From Drosophila persimilis (lineage: Eukaryota; Arthropoda; Insecta; Diptera; Drosophilidae): DNA of 64,000 nucleotides. Within the stretch, counting starts at the first letter, position 1. The number at the start of each line of letters is the position of its first letter. Of the stretch, positions 30,901-41,158 are shown piece by piece. The notes beneath the pieces were generated by a model. The model worked only from the letters and a program-made list of their open reading frames with translations, did no database searches and was not told the DNA's origin. A program made the position numbers and the translations under genes. The stretch lies in assembly GCF_003286085.1 (NCBI RefSeq), contig NW_020825711.1, positions 34,533-98,532 on the forward strand, written 5' to 3'.

Positions 30901-31911
30901 GTTTCCGCATCGATAGGATGATGGTATTGTTAACTTATCTCGGGAAATTTTTTTTAATGCTGCTGTTTGATATATAGTTTTAAGGTGTGTTCCATAGGCT
31001 AATGATGCTAAAACACACCACTTGAAACAAAAATCATCGTCATTTTTTACATTTATGAGTGCATTTCGTGACTTAATTTTTTTGGGAGCTTGGATAAACC
31101 TGTTTGCAGCGATATGCTCTAGTTTTATCATGGTAAGTTCAAAATATTTAAAACACTTTATTGCCCAACCTGAATCCTTCTCCTGGAATTCACTGCTGAG
31201 AGTTATCAAATTTTCTATTGTATCATTTAGATGATCATCAATCAGCTCGTTTTCATATATTGGTTTGTATGGAGTAATGAAATGCTTCATTGTTTCTGTT
31301 AAGCTTTCATCATCAGTGTTTTTAACGTATAATCCATATACTTTTAAATTGTATTTTATGGATCTGTACTCACTCATGCAGTGACGCAATAAATTGATAA
31401 TATCATTTTTGCAATCATAAAAAAACTCTTTTAAATCAATCTGTTCACTTTTATTTGAGTGAACACGATATGATTTTAAAGGAAATCGCGACTCCGTTGA
31501 AATTAAAATAACGTTTTCATTTTCCTCTAGTTGAGCTGCTCTTGCATTCTTATGTTTGTCCGACATCATATGGCGTCTTTCCCTAGACGAAGGGTAACTT
31601 TCACCGCAAATTGAACAGTCAATAATCCTTAGGTCCATCGGAGTATCCAATCGAGGCCGTTTTGAAGCTCCTGACGTTGAAGGACCTTGAAGATCACTTG
31701 AATTAGATCCTTTGCTCATAAGAATCTCAAAAGCATTCCTAGGTCCCAAGCATGCTTCATAATGACTATCAAACTCTATTAAGTCGATGGACTTAGAGCA
31801 AAGGTCACACACTACATTATTACGCAAATCAGAGCATCTCTCATAATGAGATTGAAACTCTGAAAAGTCAACGGACTTATCACACATGTTGCACTGAACT
31901 TTTGATGCCAT
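27924..31911 (-). CDS. Protein-primed family-B DNA polymerase (POLB), two exons
   Basis: The CDS joins exon 31911-30282 to exon 30217-27924, giving 1,307 residues. Two zinc-finger-like C-x2-C...H-x3-C repeats (residues 8-54) and a C2H2 finger (about 96-118) lead. Exonuclease motifs follow: DIE at 493-495, N-x3-YD at about 638-643, and Y-x3-D at about 788-792. Polymerase motif A is D-x3-LYG at 889, motif B NAVYGK at about 1037-1042, and motif C DTD at 1135-1137. The two long ORFs appear frameshifted, but a 64-nt intron joins them in frame within a GPDC motif. The protein copies the element from its ends in the family model. It is intact. Confidence 0.92.
30218..30281 (-). other. Predicted 64-nt intron in POLB
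   Basis: On the minus strand GAAG|GTAAATATT opens the intron and TTCGTTATTTCAG|GACC closes it. Splicing completes a Gly codon (544). Unspliced, the frame ends at TAA 30243-30241. Confidence 0.85.
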
Positions 31912-32133
31912 TTTAAGTTTTATTTATTTATTTATTTTTTTTTTTGTATCGAACTAACCACTTTCACTATTGAAACAGGACTAAGGGTTTCCTTTTTAAA
32001 TGGTATCTTTTTAGGCCCCTCCCAAACACCTTCTTAATCTTTTATATCCAAAACAACAGTACCTGTTCACAAACCTGTTTCAAACGATTCCTACTGGGTC
32101 AATCTAATAATATGAGGGAAAGGTTACAACCTC
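31912..32133. other. POLB 5' region next to right TIR
   Basis: This AT-rich stretch contains the minus-strand GGTTAGTTC initiator-like string near 31964, preceded by a weak TTTAAAAAGG about 40 bp upstream. No other feature is seen. Confidence 0.5.
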
Positions 32134-32378
32134 TATTCTACCTGAAATCCACTTATTCTTTTTGTGTAATCCTCACGTGGAAGAAACCTGTTTCAAACGA
32201 ATCCTATGATTCTCTTGTAATAAGAGGAAGTGAAATTCAACCAATCAAAAGTAAAACAGAAACATTTAAAATAAATAGTGGTTAAATGTGTTATATTTAT
32301 TATATATGTACATATGTATATATTATTTTTAGAAAAATACATAAAATATTCTTATTATATAAATATGTATTCGTATTA

Positions 32379-32732
32379 TTAAAATTTCGCCTCAGCTAAT
32401 TTTACCGCAGCAATTAAGTCATCATCATCTTCGTCCCGAAGTAGTTCCTGGAGTTGAGATCTTTTATCATCATCCTGATTATCTACTAAATCGAAAATGT
32501 TGTCATCATCCGGGAAAATGTATGCTGGATTATCATTATTAGACGTTGCATTCCTTGGGTCATCGTCGTCATCATCCCATTTAATGTCACTTAACCAGGT
32601 CAAGTTGCTCTCGAGATAGGTTTGAGTCTTAATCCCAAAAATCAAGGACAGGTCTACGGAGCTCGGCTGAGAGTCCAGATTTATGGTTGATTCCGGTTGG
32701 GAATCGATAAAAATGATTTCAAGGTCATCCAT
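32379..32732 (-). CDS. TIR-encoded acidic protein (right copy)
   Basis: This is identical at the protein level to the product of 18530-18883. It is transcribed inward from the right TIR, towards POLB's upstream region. Confidence 0.75.
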   Translation of the reverse strand: MDDLEIIFIDSQPESTINLDSQPSSVDLSLIFGIKTQTYLESNLTWLSDIKWDDDDDDPRNATSNNDNPAYIFPDDDNIFDLVDNQDDDKRSQLQELLRDEDDDDLIAAVKLAEAKF

Positions 32733-32776
32733 CGTTGTTGAAAGATTACTAGTTTATGTCCTAGCTGTTAGCTGTG

Positions 32777-33141
32777 AGTAGTTATTATATAGGCACTTTG
32801 CTATGGGACAGTGTTAGGTACACAAAGGAGGAATATAAATTATAGAGAAAGTAGAAAGGTTCAAGGGCATCGAAACCGTTTTTCAGGAAACACTTAAAAA
32901 ATACCTCTAAACTATCACATTAGATTCATTGCAAAGGGATGACCTACCTGTTTGAGGGTTGTTTGAATCGCAACACGGGACCAATCGTAAAAACAGGTTC
33001 ATTGACAGTAAGTGGGAGGAGAGAGAATATAAATGAGCGAAGGATCGATTTGAGAGGATTTTACATGGTTGAGAAACAGGATTAAGATCGAAGTTAGTTC
33101 ACATTATCGCCGATAGGTGGCGCCACCAAGTAGTAAGGATA
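32777..33141 (+). repeat. Fold-back arm A' (inner), right TIR
   Basis: This is the mirror of 18121-18485. It starts AGTAGTTATT after AGCTGTG and ends AAGGATA. The outer arm is 33600-33964. Confidence 0.9.
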
Positions 33142-33964
33142 CGGGACAGACGTATATTTACTCTAAGTAGCATTAATTAATTTTGATGTCTTCCTATTAT
33201 AATTTTATTCTTTGCGTGCTCCTATATATATCTCCATTAATTTGTGTTCTCTTACCATTCAACCCTCTATACGGACATCTAGATACCCAGGTTTCCAACC
33301 TATGTTTTCTATAGGATGTAAATTTCAGAAACTTCACACATTTGTTTTCCCAATTCAATGTTTATAAAATATCCTATAAGTATTTATTTAACTTGACCAG
33401 TTAATAACATAGCAGAAATTGGTTCCCAATTCAATGTTTATAAAATATCTTATAAGTATTTATTTAACATGATCACGTAATAACATAGCAATATGATGCA
33501 CACTTACATTCAACATGTTGCCAAGCTGCACATGCTTAAGCAAATGTTGCTGCAACATGTTGCGAATTTGGTAATTCAGTGTAAAAAGCGACCGTCCCTT
33601 ATCCTTACTACTTGGTGGCGCCACCTATCGGCGATAATGTGAACTAACTTCGATCTTAATCCTGTTTCTCAACCATGTAAAATCCTCTCAAATCGATCCT
33701 TCGCTCATTTATATTCTCTCTCCTCCCACTTACTGTCAATGAACCTGTTTTTACGATTGGTCCCGTGTTGCGATTCAAACAACCCTCAAACAGGTAGGTC
33801 ATCCCTTTGCAATGAATCTAATGTGATAGTTTAGAGGTATTTTTTAAGTGTTTCCTGAAAAACGGTTTCGATGCCCTTGAACCTTTCTACTTTCTCTATA
33901 ATTTATATTCCTCCTTTGTGTACCTAACACTGTCCCATAGCAAAGTGCCTATATAATAACTACT

Positions 33965-33970
33965 GTTGAC
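33965..33970. repeat. Right 6-bp target-site duplication of Polinton
   Basis: GTTGAC is identical to 17293-17298. Confidence 0.95.
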
Positions 33971-34986
33971 AGATTGCAGTCCATTTGGTCGGCTGCCAGT
34001 AATGCAAAGGTTCGAATTCGCAAAAACTGCATCCTTGTGCATCAATTGTCTGCAGCCAGGCCACTCTGATGCAAAGCTAAGAAGTGTCGACTGTGTGGCT
34101 GCTCACACCATACCTTATTGCATAGGTACACAGTGGCGAATAAAAGTCTAGCGTTACCATCACCCCCAGAGAATTCTTCTCCTCCTCCTAATCAGAATCA
34201 ACCTTCCACTTCGCATGCTCTCCATGCGAAAGCTATGGATAGAGTTATTCTGGCTTCGTCGATCGTAAGAGTCCGAACAAATAATGGTGAACATGTTTTG
34301 GCCCGAGCTCTGCTTGACTCGGGGTCTCAAACCAATTTTATAACTGAGGACTTAGCACAGCGCTTACAGATCCGTCGGGAGGAGTCGTGTATCAACTTGC
34401 TTGGTATTGGTGAATCCAATTCACAAGTCAAGAAAAAGATACACACGGTGGTGAAGTCGCGAATTACTGGTAGTGAGCTTTCGGTTGATTTCTGGATTTT
34501 AAGGTCCATTTCGGGGTATCACCCTGATCAAACACTTAACGTGAGTGACTGGAAAATCCCGAAGAACTTACCACGTGCAGACCCATATTTCTTCAAGCCA
34601 CAGAAGATAGATATGTTGATAGGTGCAGAAACATTTTTCGAACTTTTATCTGTTGGTCAGATTCGACAAGGTCCTGACTATCCAACTCTGCAGAAAACGC
34701 TTCTCGGCTGGATTGTGTCCGGCAGATACACTCCAAAGGTGACTGCCACCCAAGAAGCGAGCAATTGTTTGAGTTGTCGAGAAGAGTCACTGATACACAT
34801 CGAAAACACATGACAAAAGTTTTGGTCACTGGAAGAATTGCCGTCTTCTAAAAAGTCTTTATCTCCTGAACACAAGTTATGTGAAAAGCATTATAGAAGG
34901 ACTATTCAGGTCGTGCCTTCACGTCGGTTTGAAGTAAGACTGCCGTTCAAATCAGATCCAAGTATCTTAGGCAACTCCTACGCCTA
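33971..34986 (+). pseudogene. BEL/Pao gag end and protease (broken)
   Basis: The sequence opens with the last Cys of the knuckle split by the Polinton, then a second knuckle (CINCLQPGHSDAK) whose final Cys position is altered by a small insertion. An aspartic protease follows (ARALLDSGSQTNFI, about 34300). A TGA at 34811-34813 interrupts the frame, after which similarity continues in the same frame until a TAA at about 34984, where the RT starts in another frame. It is inactive. Confidence 0.75.
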
Positions 34987-35015
34987 AACGGCGGTTTTTA
35001 TCGCTTGAAAAAAGA

Positions 35016-38000
35016 TTGTCTCGTGACCCCGAGTTACAGAAAATGTACTTGGAGTTCATGGAAGAGTACCTCTCCTTGGGTCACATGTCTACCACAGACA
35101 ACACAATCCCGAAAACTCCACATTATTTCATTCCACATCAGTGTGTGTTGAGGCCCCAAAGCACGTCGACCAAGCTCCGCGTCGTTTTCGATGCGTCTTG
35201 TAAAACGTCCTCTCAGGTGGCCTTGAACGACATATTGATGGTCGGTCCTACGATAAAGGATGAGCTGTATTCGACATTGCTCCGATTCAGACTACACAGG
35301 TACGCCTTGACAGCCGATGTTAAGAAGATGTATCGCCAAGTCTGGGTCGCTGATGCGGATAGACAATTCCAGCTCATAGTGTGAGAAGAGACCCATCTGA
35401 GTCCTTGAGAATATACCAGCTCAACACCGTAACATATGGGACTGGACCAGCCCCATTTTTGGCTATTCGGTGTTTGAAGAGGTTGAGTGAGTCTGCAAAA
35501 CTCTCATTCCCTAAAGCTGCTGAAGTTATTGACTCCGACTTCTATGTCGATGACATGTTGACTGGTGCTGGTTGCGTAGAGGAGTTAAAGACAATTAAGT
35601 CTGATCTGGCTCAGGTTCTTCAAACCGCTGGGTTTGAATTGACTAAATGGTTTTCGAACTCACCTGAGGTCACCGCATCCGAGAGCACAGTTAAACCAAT
35701 AACGATCTCGGACTCAGAGTCAACTAAGGCGTTAGGAATATCGTGGCTGCCACACGAAGACGTCTTTAAGTTCCGAATTGACACGTCAGTTATGGGTCTC
35801 CGAGCGACAAAACGGAACATATTATCGGTGACATCAAAGCTGTTTGACCCCCTTGGCTTGTTAAGTCCTTTAGTAATTAAGGGAAAGATCCTACTGCAGG
35901 AGCTTTGGCTTAACAAGCTAGGTTGGGATGAGTCAATTCCAATGAACTTGGAAACAGCATGGAACTTATTAAAAGAATCCTTGGGTCAGTTGGAGAAGAT
36001 TACCATACCTCGATTTGTGCATACTGATCTCATGTCACCGATTCAAGTACATGCCTTTGCCGACGCATCCATGAGAGCTTATGGAGCCTGCGTCTATATC
36101 CGTAGAAAGACTGCAGAAGGTTTCGAGGTCTCCTTGTTGACTGCAAAGTCGAAAGTAGCGCCACCCAAGACGAAAACGCTCCCAAGGCTTGAGTTATGTG
36201 CCGCTCACCTTCTAGCAGACCTTTGTCACCGAATCAAATCACTGCTCAAGGTTCCAATTGAGAACGTGATATTCTGGTCAGATTCAGAAGTTACTCTTCA
36301 TTGGATCAGATCCCACCCTTCGTCGTTGTCAACATTCGTTGCGAACCGAGTAGCGGAGATTCAAGAGTGGTCAAGTGAAGCTACGTGGCGGCATGTGCCA
36401 ACAAAACAGAACCCAGCAGACATAGTTTCGAGAGTTTGTGACGTAGAGGAAATCGTGCAGTCGATCTGGTTTGGTGGACCAGAGTTCTTAAAGTTTGAAG
36501 AAGAGAGCTGGCCCAGAAATCCACACTTCGAGCTTTCCGAAGAAGAGATACAGATGGAAAGTCGGAAGAAATCGGTCACACTGACCGGCGCGGCCAAGTC
36601 AAATTATTTAGTGGATGTAATCGAGGGATACTCGTCACACCTCAAACTGCTAAGAGTGTTCGTTTTCGTGTTCCGCTTCATCCGAAAATGCAAAGACAAA
36701 AGTCTCAACTTTGGAAAAATTCCGTCATCCGTAGAATACGACGAGGCGTTTCTAAAAATAGTCGAAATAACACAGAAAAATGAGTCTCAAGAAGATATTG
36801 AAAGGGTTCGTAAAGGCACCAAGTTAGGCCCCAGTCTTCAGCGCTTGAATCCCTTCATCCATGAAGAGGCTGGGACATGGTGCTCTTTTTCGTTGTTGCG
36901 AGTTGGAAGGCGACTAGTTAACGCTCCTATGTCATATAATGCCAAGTTTCCCTTTTTATTGACAAAACGCTCGCAGTTTGTGCAGACATACGTTCGCTAT
37001 CTGCATCAAACGAGTTTTCATGCCGGCCCACGAGCACTCGTGAGTATCCTTAGACAACGCATTTGGATAGTGAATGCTCAGGCGGTCTGCAGGGCGACAG
37101 TTAGGTCATGTATTCGTTGCTTTAAATGCAAGCCGCTACTCCAGACCCAAATGATGGGCAACTTACCCGCAGACCGGCTCCGTGCTCTCCGCCCATTTTC
37201 AGTATGTGGCGTTGATTTTTGTGGCCCAGTCTATACGACTCTGAAAATTCGTGGAAGGCCCCCTTATAAGTCCTACATAGCGTTATTTGTCTGTTTTGCG
37301 TCCAAGGCGGTTCATTTAGAAATTGTCTCCGATTTGACGACTAATTCCTTCTTGTTGGCATTCCAAAGGTTCGTCGGTCGTCGAGGATGTCCGCAACGCG
37401 TGAACTGCGACAACGCGACAAATTTCGTCGGAGCAAGTCGCCACTTCAGCGAACTGCGGAGGAAGATAGAGGCGGAAGCGGACGCGATACGCGAATTTGC
37501 GTCAAGAAGCGGGTGCGAGATTGCCTTCATACCGCCTCGAGCACCGCACATGGGCGGACTTTGGCAGGCCGGTGTGAAGTCTGCCAAGGGCCTACTCCTA
37601 CGGGCAGTCGGAAGCGCTCTCCTCACCGCAGAGGAGCTGGAGACCGTGCTGGTCGGGATCGAGGCGGTACTCAACTCGCGCCCGCTAGGACCCCTAAGCT
37701 CAGACCCAAGCGACGGAGACATGCTGACTCCCGGGCACCTGCTGACAGGCGGGCCGCTCATCGCACCCCCAGCACCCAGGACCCCGGACCAGGAGGGTCT
37801 GAGCTGCTTAAAGCGATGGCGGCTTGTCTCGTCAGCCAGGCAAATGTTCTGGCAGCGATGGTCCCGGGAGTATGTGCTGGGATTGCAAATAAGATTCAAG
37901 TGGCACCAGGAGGAACCAAACATCAAGGAAGGCGACCTCGTAATCGTCGCCGAGGACAACCTGCCCCCTCAACAGGGGCTCCTCGGAAGGGTGGTCGTTA

Positions 38001-38107
38001 CAACCGCCGGGCAGGACGGAAGGGTCAGAGTGGTCGACCTAAGGACGAGCAGCGGAGCCACGTTCAGGAGGCCAATCCACAAGTTGGCTCTTCTGCCACT
38101 GGTTTGA
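35016..38107 (+). pseudogene. BEL/Pao reverse transcriptase-RNase H-integrase (nearly open)
   Basis: RT begins in one frame (35016-35384) and continues at 35381 after a single-base loss. The 908-codon remainder carries FYVDDMLTG (RT active site), RNase H with FADAS, LELCAA and FWSDSE, a zinc-binding HHCC-like stretch (CIRCFKC), and the integrase core with VDFCGP (Asp) and NCDNATNF (Asp). The expected third acidic residue in GGLWQAGVK is Gln (CAG at about 37576), where other BEL integrases, including the copy at 45177, have Glu. The C-terminal DUF5641-like domain is present. No env follows. Confidence 0.85.
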
Positions 38108-38134
38108 AGCCTTCCAGGCCTTCAACGGGGCCGG

Positions 38135-38600
38135 TGTAGCGCCATTTGGCGTATAATAATTGTTATTAGGATCGTATTTTATGAAGTCTAGTGTAAGTTA
38201 GGCTAGGGCAAAGCGGGAGCGCAATATAAGCTCGCTCTCTCGCTCTTGGCGAATTCGCCCCACTTTGCAACCGTAGGTAAGATAGGCGCAGAAGAAATTG
38301 TTTGAATATATGAAGAGAAGTCGAGAAAAATCTATGAAAACGAACGCACGCACTCCTTTTTTTTCGTCGTCGTAAAATACAAATTTGCAGTCACCCAAGT
38401 TTTTCGGTCTATTTATTTTAGAAAAACTATTCTAAATTTTCAGGAATTAATGATGCAGTATCGAAACTTTAAAGGAATCATTTAGTCACGGCACTTTGTA
38501 ACGGCGATGCCTTATTGTAAAATTAAACTTATTTTTCGCTGAAATATTTTAAAAGTTAGGCGTATGCCAAATAAATTGTATTCTCTAACGTTTTGATTTT
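38135..38600 (+). repeat. Probable BEL/Pao 3' LTR (end uncertain)
   Basis: A GGGGCCGG tract precedes TGTAGCGCC, a plausible LTR start directly after pol. A TATAAG-type box (38225) and AATAAA (38571) fit an LTR. No second copy exists in the window, so the right border is a guess and a TSD cannot be given. Confidence 0.4.
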
Positions 38601-38850
38601 AAAAACCTTTCTTTTTTATCACCCACTTATACAAAAAAGATTCTTTAACGAGCGGGAACGAAATGAACTCTGAATTATGCTCGCACTTGTCATGAGATAG
38701 GAGAGTGGAACTTTTCTCCCTCTCTCTCTTTCTTACACACAAGCCCGCCGTTCTGTCTCGCTTCCCTCCGCCAGAGCGAACACACTGCACGAGAAAGAGT
38801 GTGTGAGATGGATAGAGAGATCGAGAGAGAATGAGTAAGCGCGTGGAAGG
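38601..38850. other. Unassigned non-coding DNA
   Basis: Mixed CT/GA-rich tracts (CTCTCTCT near 38722, GAGAGA near 38812) are present. No gene or element is recognised. Confidence 0.5.
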
Positions 38851-39110
38851 CGATTTGGTCGTTATGGCTATAATAACGATCCGATCTCATCCACATTTGA
38901 CAGTCTAGTAAATATGGCGTTCTCTACGATTCTGCGTTAATTGTGAATTCCACAGATTTTTGGTCTTTGTGGGAGCGGACGGGTCCAGGTGTCTGGATAT
39001 ACAATTTGGTTGCTCTAGCTTTCATGGTCTCTGATATCTAGGTGCTCATCAAGGACGCTCATAGGACGAAAAGGCTTCCTTCTGGAAGTTACACTCATCC
39101 AGAGCCACAT
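38851..39110 (-). mobile_element. Old, diverged DINE-1 fragment
   Basis: It shares scattered blocks with U3-U11 in minus orientation: GGCTATAATAACGATCCGATCTC, TCTACGATTCTGCG, ACAGATTTT..TCTTTGTGGG, CAATTTGGTTGCTCTAGC, CCTTCTGGAAGTTACA. Divergence is far greater than between the other units, so it is an old insertion. Confidence 0.65.
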
Positions 39111-39442
39111 CTATTTGAGTACCATGGCCCTTCAAGAGTTCATGATTTGTTAGCCCCATTTGTCAAAGATATACATACTCGACATGTTTACTCCTCCGAG
39201 GACAGCCAAACCAAAACAGTAGTGAGTGAAGGGCCGATGTCCACTCGTTTTTAGATTCTGATCCTTTCGAATTTAGTGAATGTACCGACCAAATAGCCCT
39301 TGAAGTGAGTGTCACTTTCTCATGGAGTACATTCATCGCCTCAATTTGGCATTCTCTATTGCTAGAAATTGAACACGAAATACGTATATTCTGATATTTG
39401 GTACATGGCGTTGTACGTCGGCTGGTCTCCTAGGCCTTCCCG
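39111..39442. other. Unassigned DNA upstream of the S-Lap-like pseudogene
   Basis: No supported coding sequence is seen. A string ending TTCCCGCAG at about 39442 could be the acceptor of the first recognisable pseudogene exon. Confidence 0.5.
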
Positions 39443-40833
39443 CAGCGCCTGCGACCACGTCCCCAGGCTATCCAGCGCCGCTCCGCCTCGCAGGCGGTAA
39501 ACCAGATGTTGCAGCTCCAGCAGATGGACATGTGTGCGGATCCTCCATCCCGCGGACTTGTGGTCGGCGTGTTCGCCGACGAAACGGACCGCAATGATGC
39601 TGGCGTCCTCACCGCGGCCGGTTGGCGGTACAATGTCCAGAAGACTGCCGGCCGATTGCTAGAGGTCCTCCGCATGTCCGGGGGGCCGCATTGGGCATCT
39701 GGCTCTACCAGGAGCTGCGTAACCCACAGAACAGGATTCCAGTGCCGTCGCTGGACTTATACGCAAGAAAAGACGAGGTCTGCGACCTCGAAGGATGGCG
39801 CATTGGTCTGCAGAAGGCAGCCGCCCAGAACCTGACGAGACAGCTGCAGGAGATGCCCTCCAACCTCCTCACACCCACAGCTTTTGCGCAGAATGTCGTC
39901 GAGGTGCTGTGCAAATCCGGTGTCAATGTGGAGGTCAAGGTCGAGGGCTGGGCCGAGAGCCAGTCAATGCACGCCTTCCTGGCTGTGGGCAAGGCCTCGT
40001 GCGAGCCACCCATCTTCCTGGAGCTGAGTTACTACGGCACCTGTGCCGAGGAGCGCCCCATTGTGCTGGTGGGCCAAGGCGTGACTTACGATGCTGGAGG
40101 ATTGTGCCTGAAAGAGAAACATGAGCTCTTCCATATGCGTGGCGACATGACCGGGGCCGCCGTTGTGGTGGCCTGTTGTCGAGCTGTGGCTGGCCTGCGT
40201 TTACCGGTAAGTACTCAGGACAGAAATGATATCTCCTTGAATAATAATGCTGTTCTTAGGTCAACATTCGCGGCCTGATACCTCTTTGTGAAAACGTAGT
40301 GGGCTGCAATTCGGTCCGTACTGGGGACATGGTCAAGTCCATGAACGGCAAGACCATCGAGATCCAGTGCACCGATCACGAGGATGTACTGGTCCTGGCA
40401 GACGCCCTGCTGTATGCGCAAAACTTCTGTCCCAAGTGCATTGGATGAGTCGGCTGCGGGGGTCTTTACCAACTCGGAGATCCTGTGGCAGCAGATCAAG
40501 CACGCCAGCATGCATACCGGGACGCAGCGATGTGCAGAACTATGGCATTGACCGAGGTGGACGTCCCTGCAAGGCCGCTGCCTTTCTCCGTGAGTTTGTG
40601 CCCTGTGGCCAGTGGATGTATATTGTGAGTATTGTGGGGCGCTTTGTTGGGGCGCAGATCTTATGGACTTTCTCCCTCAAAGGATGCCACAAATGTTATG
40701 GTGACAAAGGGCTTCGAATACGAGTATCTGCGCAAGGGAATGGCCGGCCGCCCGACCCGAACACTGGTGGAGTTTATTGCTCAGACGATTTGCAAGGATA
40801 CGGCCCCACGTTTGGCCAAGTAATCAATCTCTA
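39443..40833 (+). pseudogene. Sperm-leucyl-aminopeptidase-like (M17) gene copy, broken
   Basis: The translation follows the M17 leucyl aminopeptidase fold: an N-terminal region (LVVGVFADE, 39560), a frameshift near 39675, then ALGIWLYQELRNPQNRIPVPSLDLY and the catalytic-domain strand IVLVGQGVTYDAGGL. An intron (40207-40259, GTAAGT...CTTAG) separates it from IRGLIPLCENVV and the CTDHEDVLVLADAL block. A frameshift falls near 40446, and a second GTGAGT intron starts near 40625 and ends CTCAAAG at about 40682. The C-terminus (GRPTRTLVEFIAQTICKD) ends at TAA. The catalytic Lys position is Gln and NTDAEGR is replaced, as in the degenerate S-Lap family of Drosophila testis. Retained introns show a DNA-level copy. 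Confidence 0.75.
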
Positions 40834-41158
40834 ACGGGAATCCAATGTTATATATATTTTTTACTGTGTTTTTTGACGATGCCACACACGAACACAAAAT
40901 TACACTTGAGCTATGATCACTCAATTTTACATATGTTTTCGCATTTTTAATCTCCACACAAACACATGCGGCACATTCGTTTATTATGAAATTGTAACGT
41001 ATAAAACAGAGAAACAGCGCTAGTGTTCGATCTTTTGTTGGGTCCTGGGCTTCCAACTATTGAACATGATAACTAGACACTGTGGATTATTGCTTTGTCA
41101 GACTCTACCCGGAATCGGGTATTATATGTAATATCTGTGGTATCCCTAAAAGTGAGTG
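40834..41158. other. Intergenic DNA between convergent pseudogenes
   Basis: This is 3' flanking sequence of both genes. An AATAAA-like signal is not obvious and no further gene is seen. Confidence 0.5.

Larger units (their letters stand above)
17299..33964. mobile_element. Complete Polinton/Maverick (polintovirus-like) element
   Basis: The 16,666-bp element is bounded by AGTAGTTATT...AATAACTACT termini and a GTTGAC TSD. It has 1.83-kb TIRs and encodes a protein-primed PolB, retroviral-type integrase with chromodomain, packaging ATPase, adenain-like protease, major and minor capsid proteins and several small proteins. All identified ORFs are open; PolB and one small gene need a 64-nt intron removed. 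The TIRs differ in the parts I compared by one 1-bp indel (left 17820s), so the insertion looks recent. Genes fall in blocks: a minus block of morphogenesis genes (20826-26072), a plus block of an unknown protein and integrase (26181-27809), and a minus PolB. Confidence 0.97.
32134..33964 (-). repeat. Polinton right terminal inverted repeat
   Basis: The 1,831-bp repeat mirrors 17299-19128, including the fold-back arms (outer 33600-33964, inner 32777-33141) and the acidic ORF. One extra A relative to the left TIR accounts for the 1-bp length difference. Confidence 0.95.

Noticed and set aside
37387..38139. 250-codon ORF overlapping the BEL integrase
   Set aside because: It is Arg/Gly-rich, a frame shadow of the GC-rich integrase end; it has no domain.
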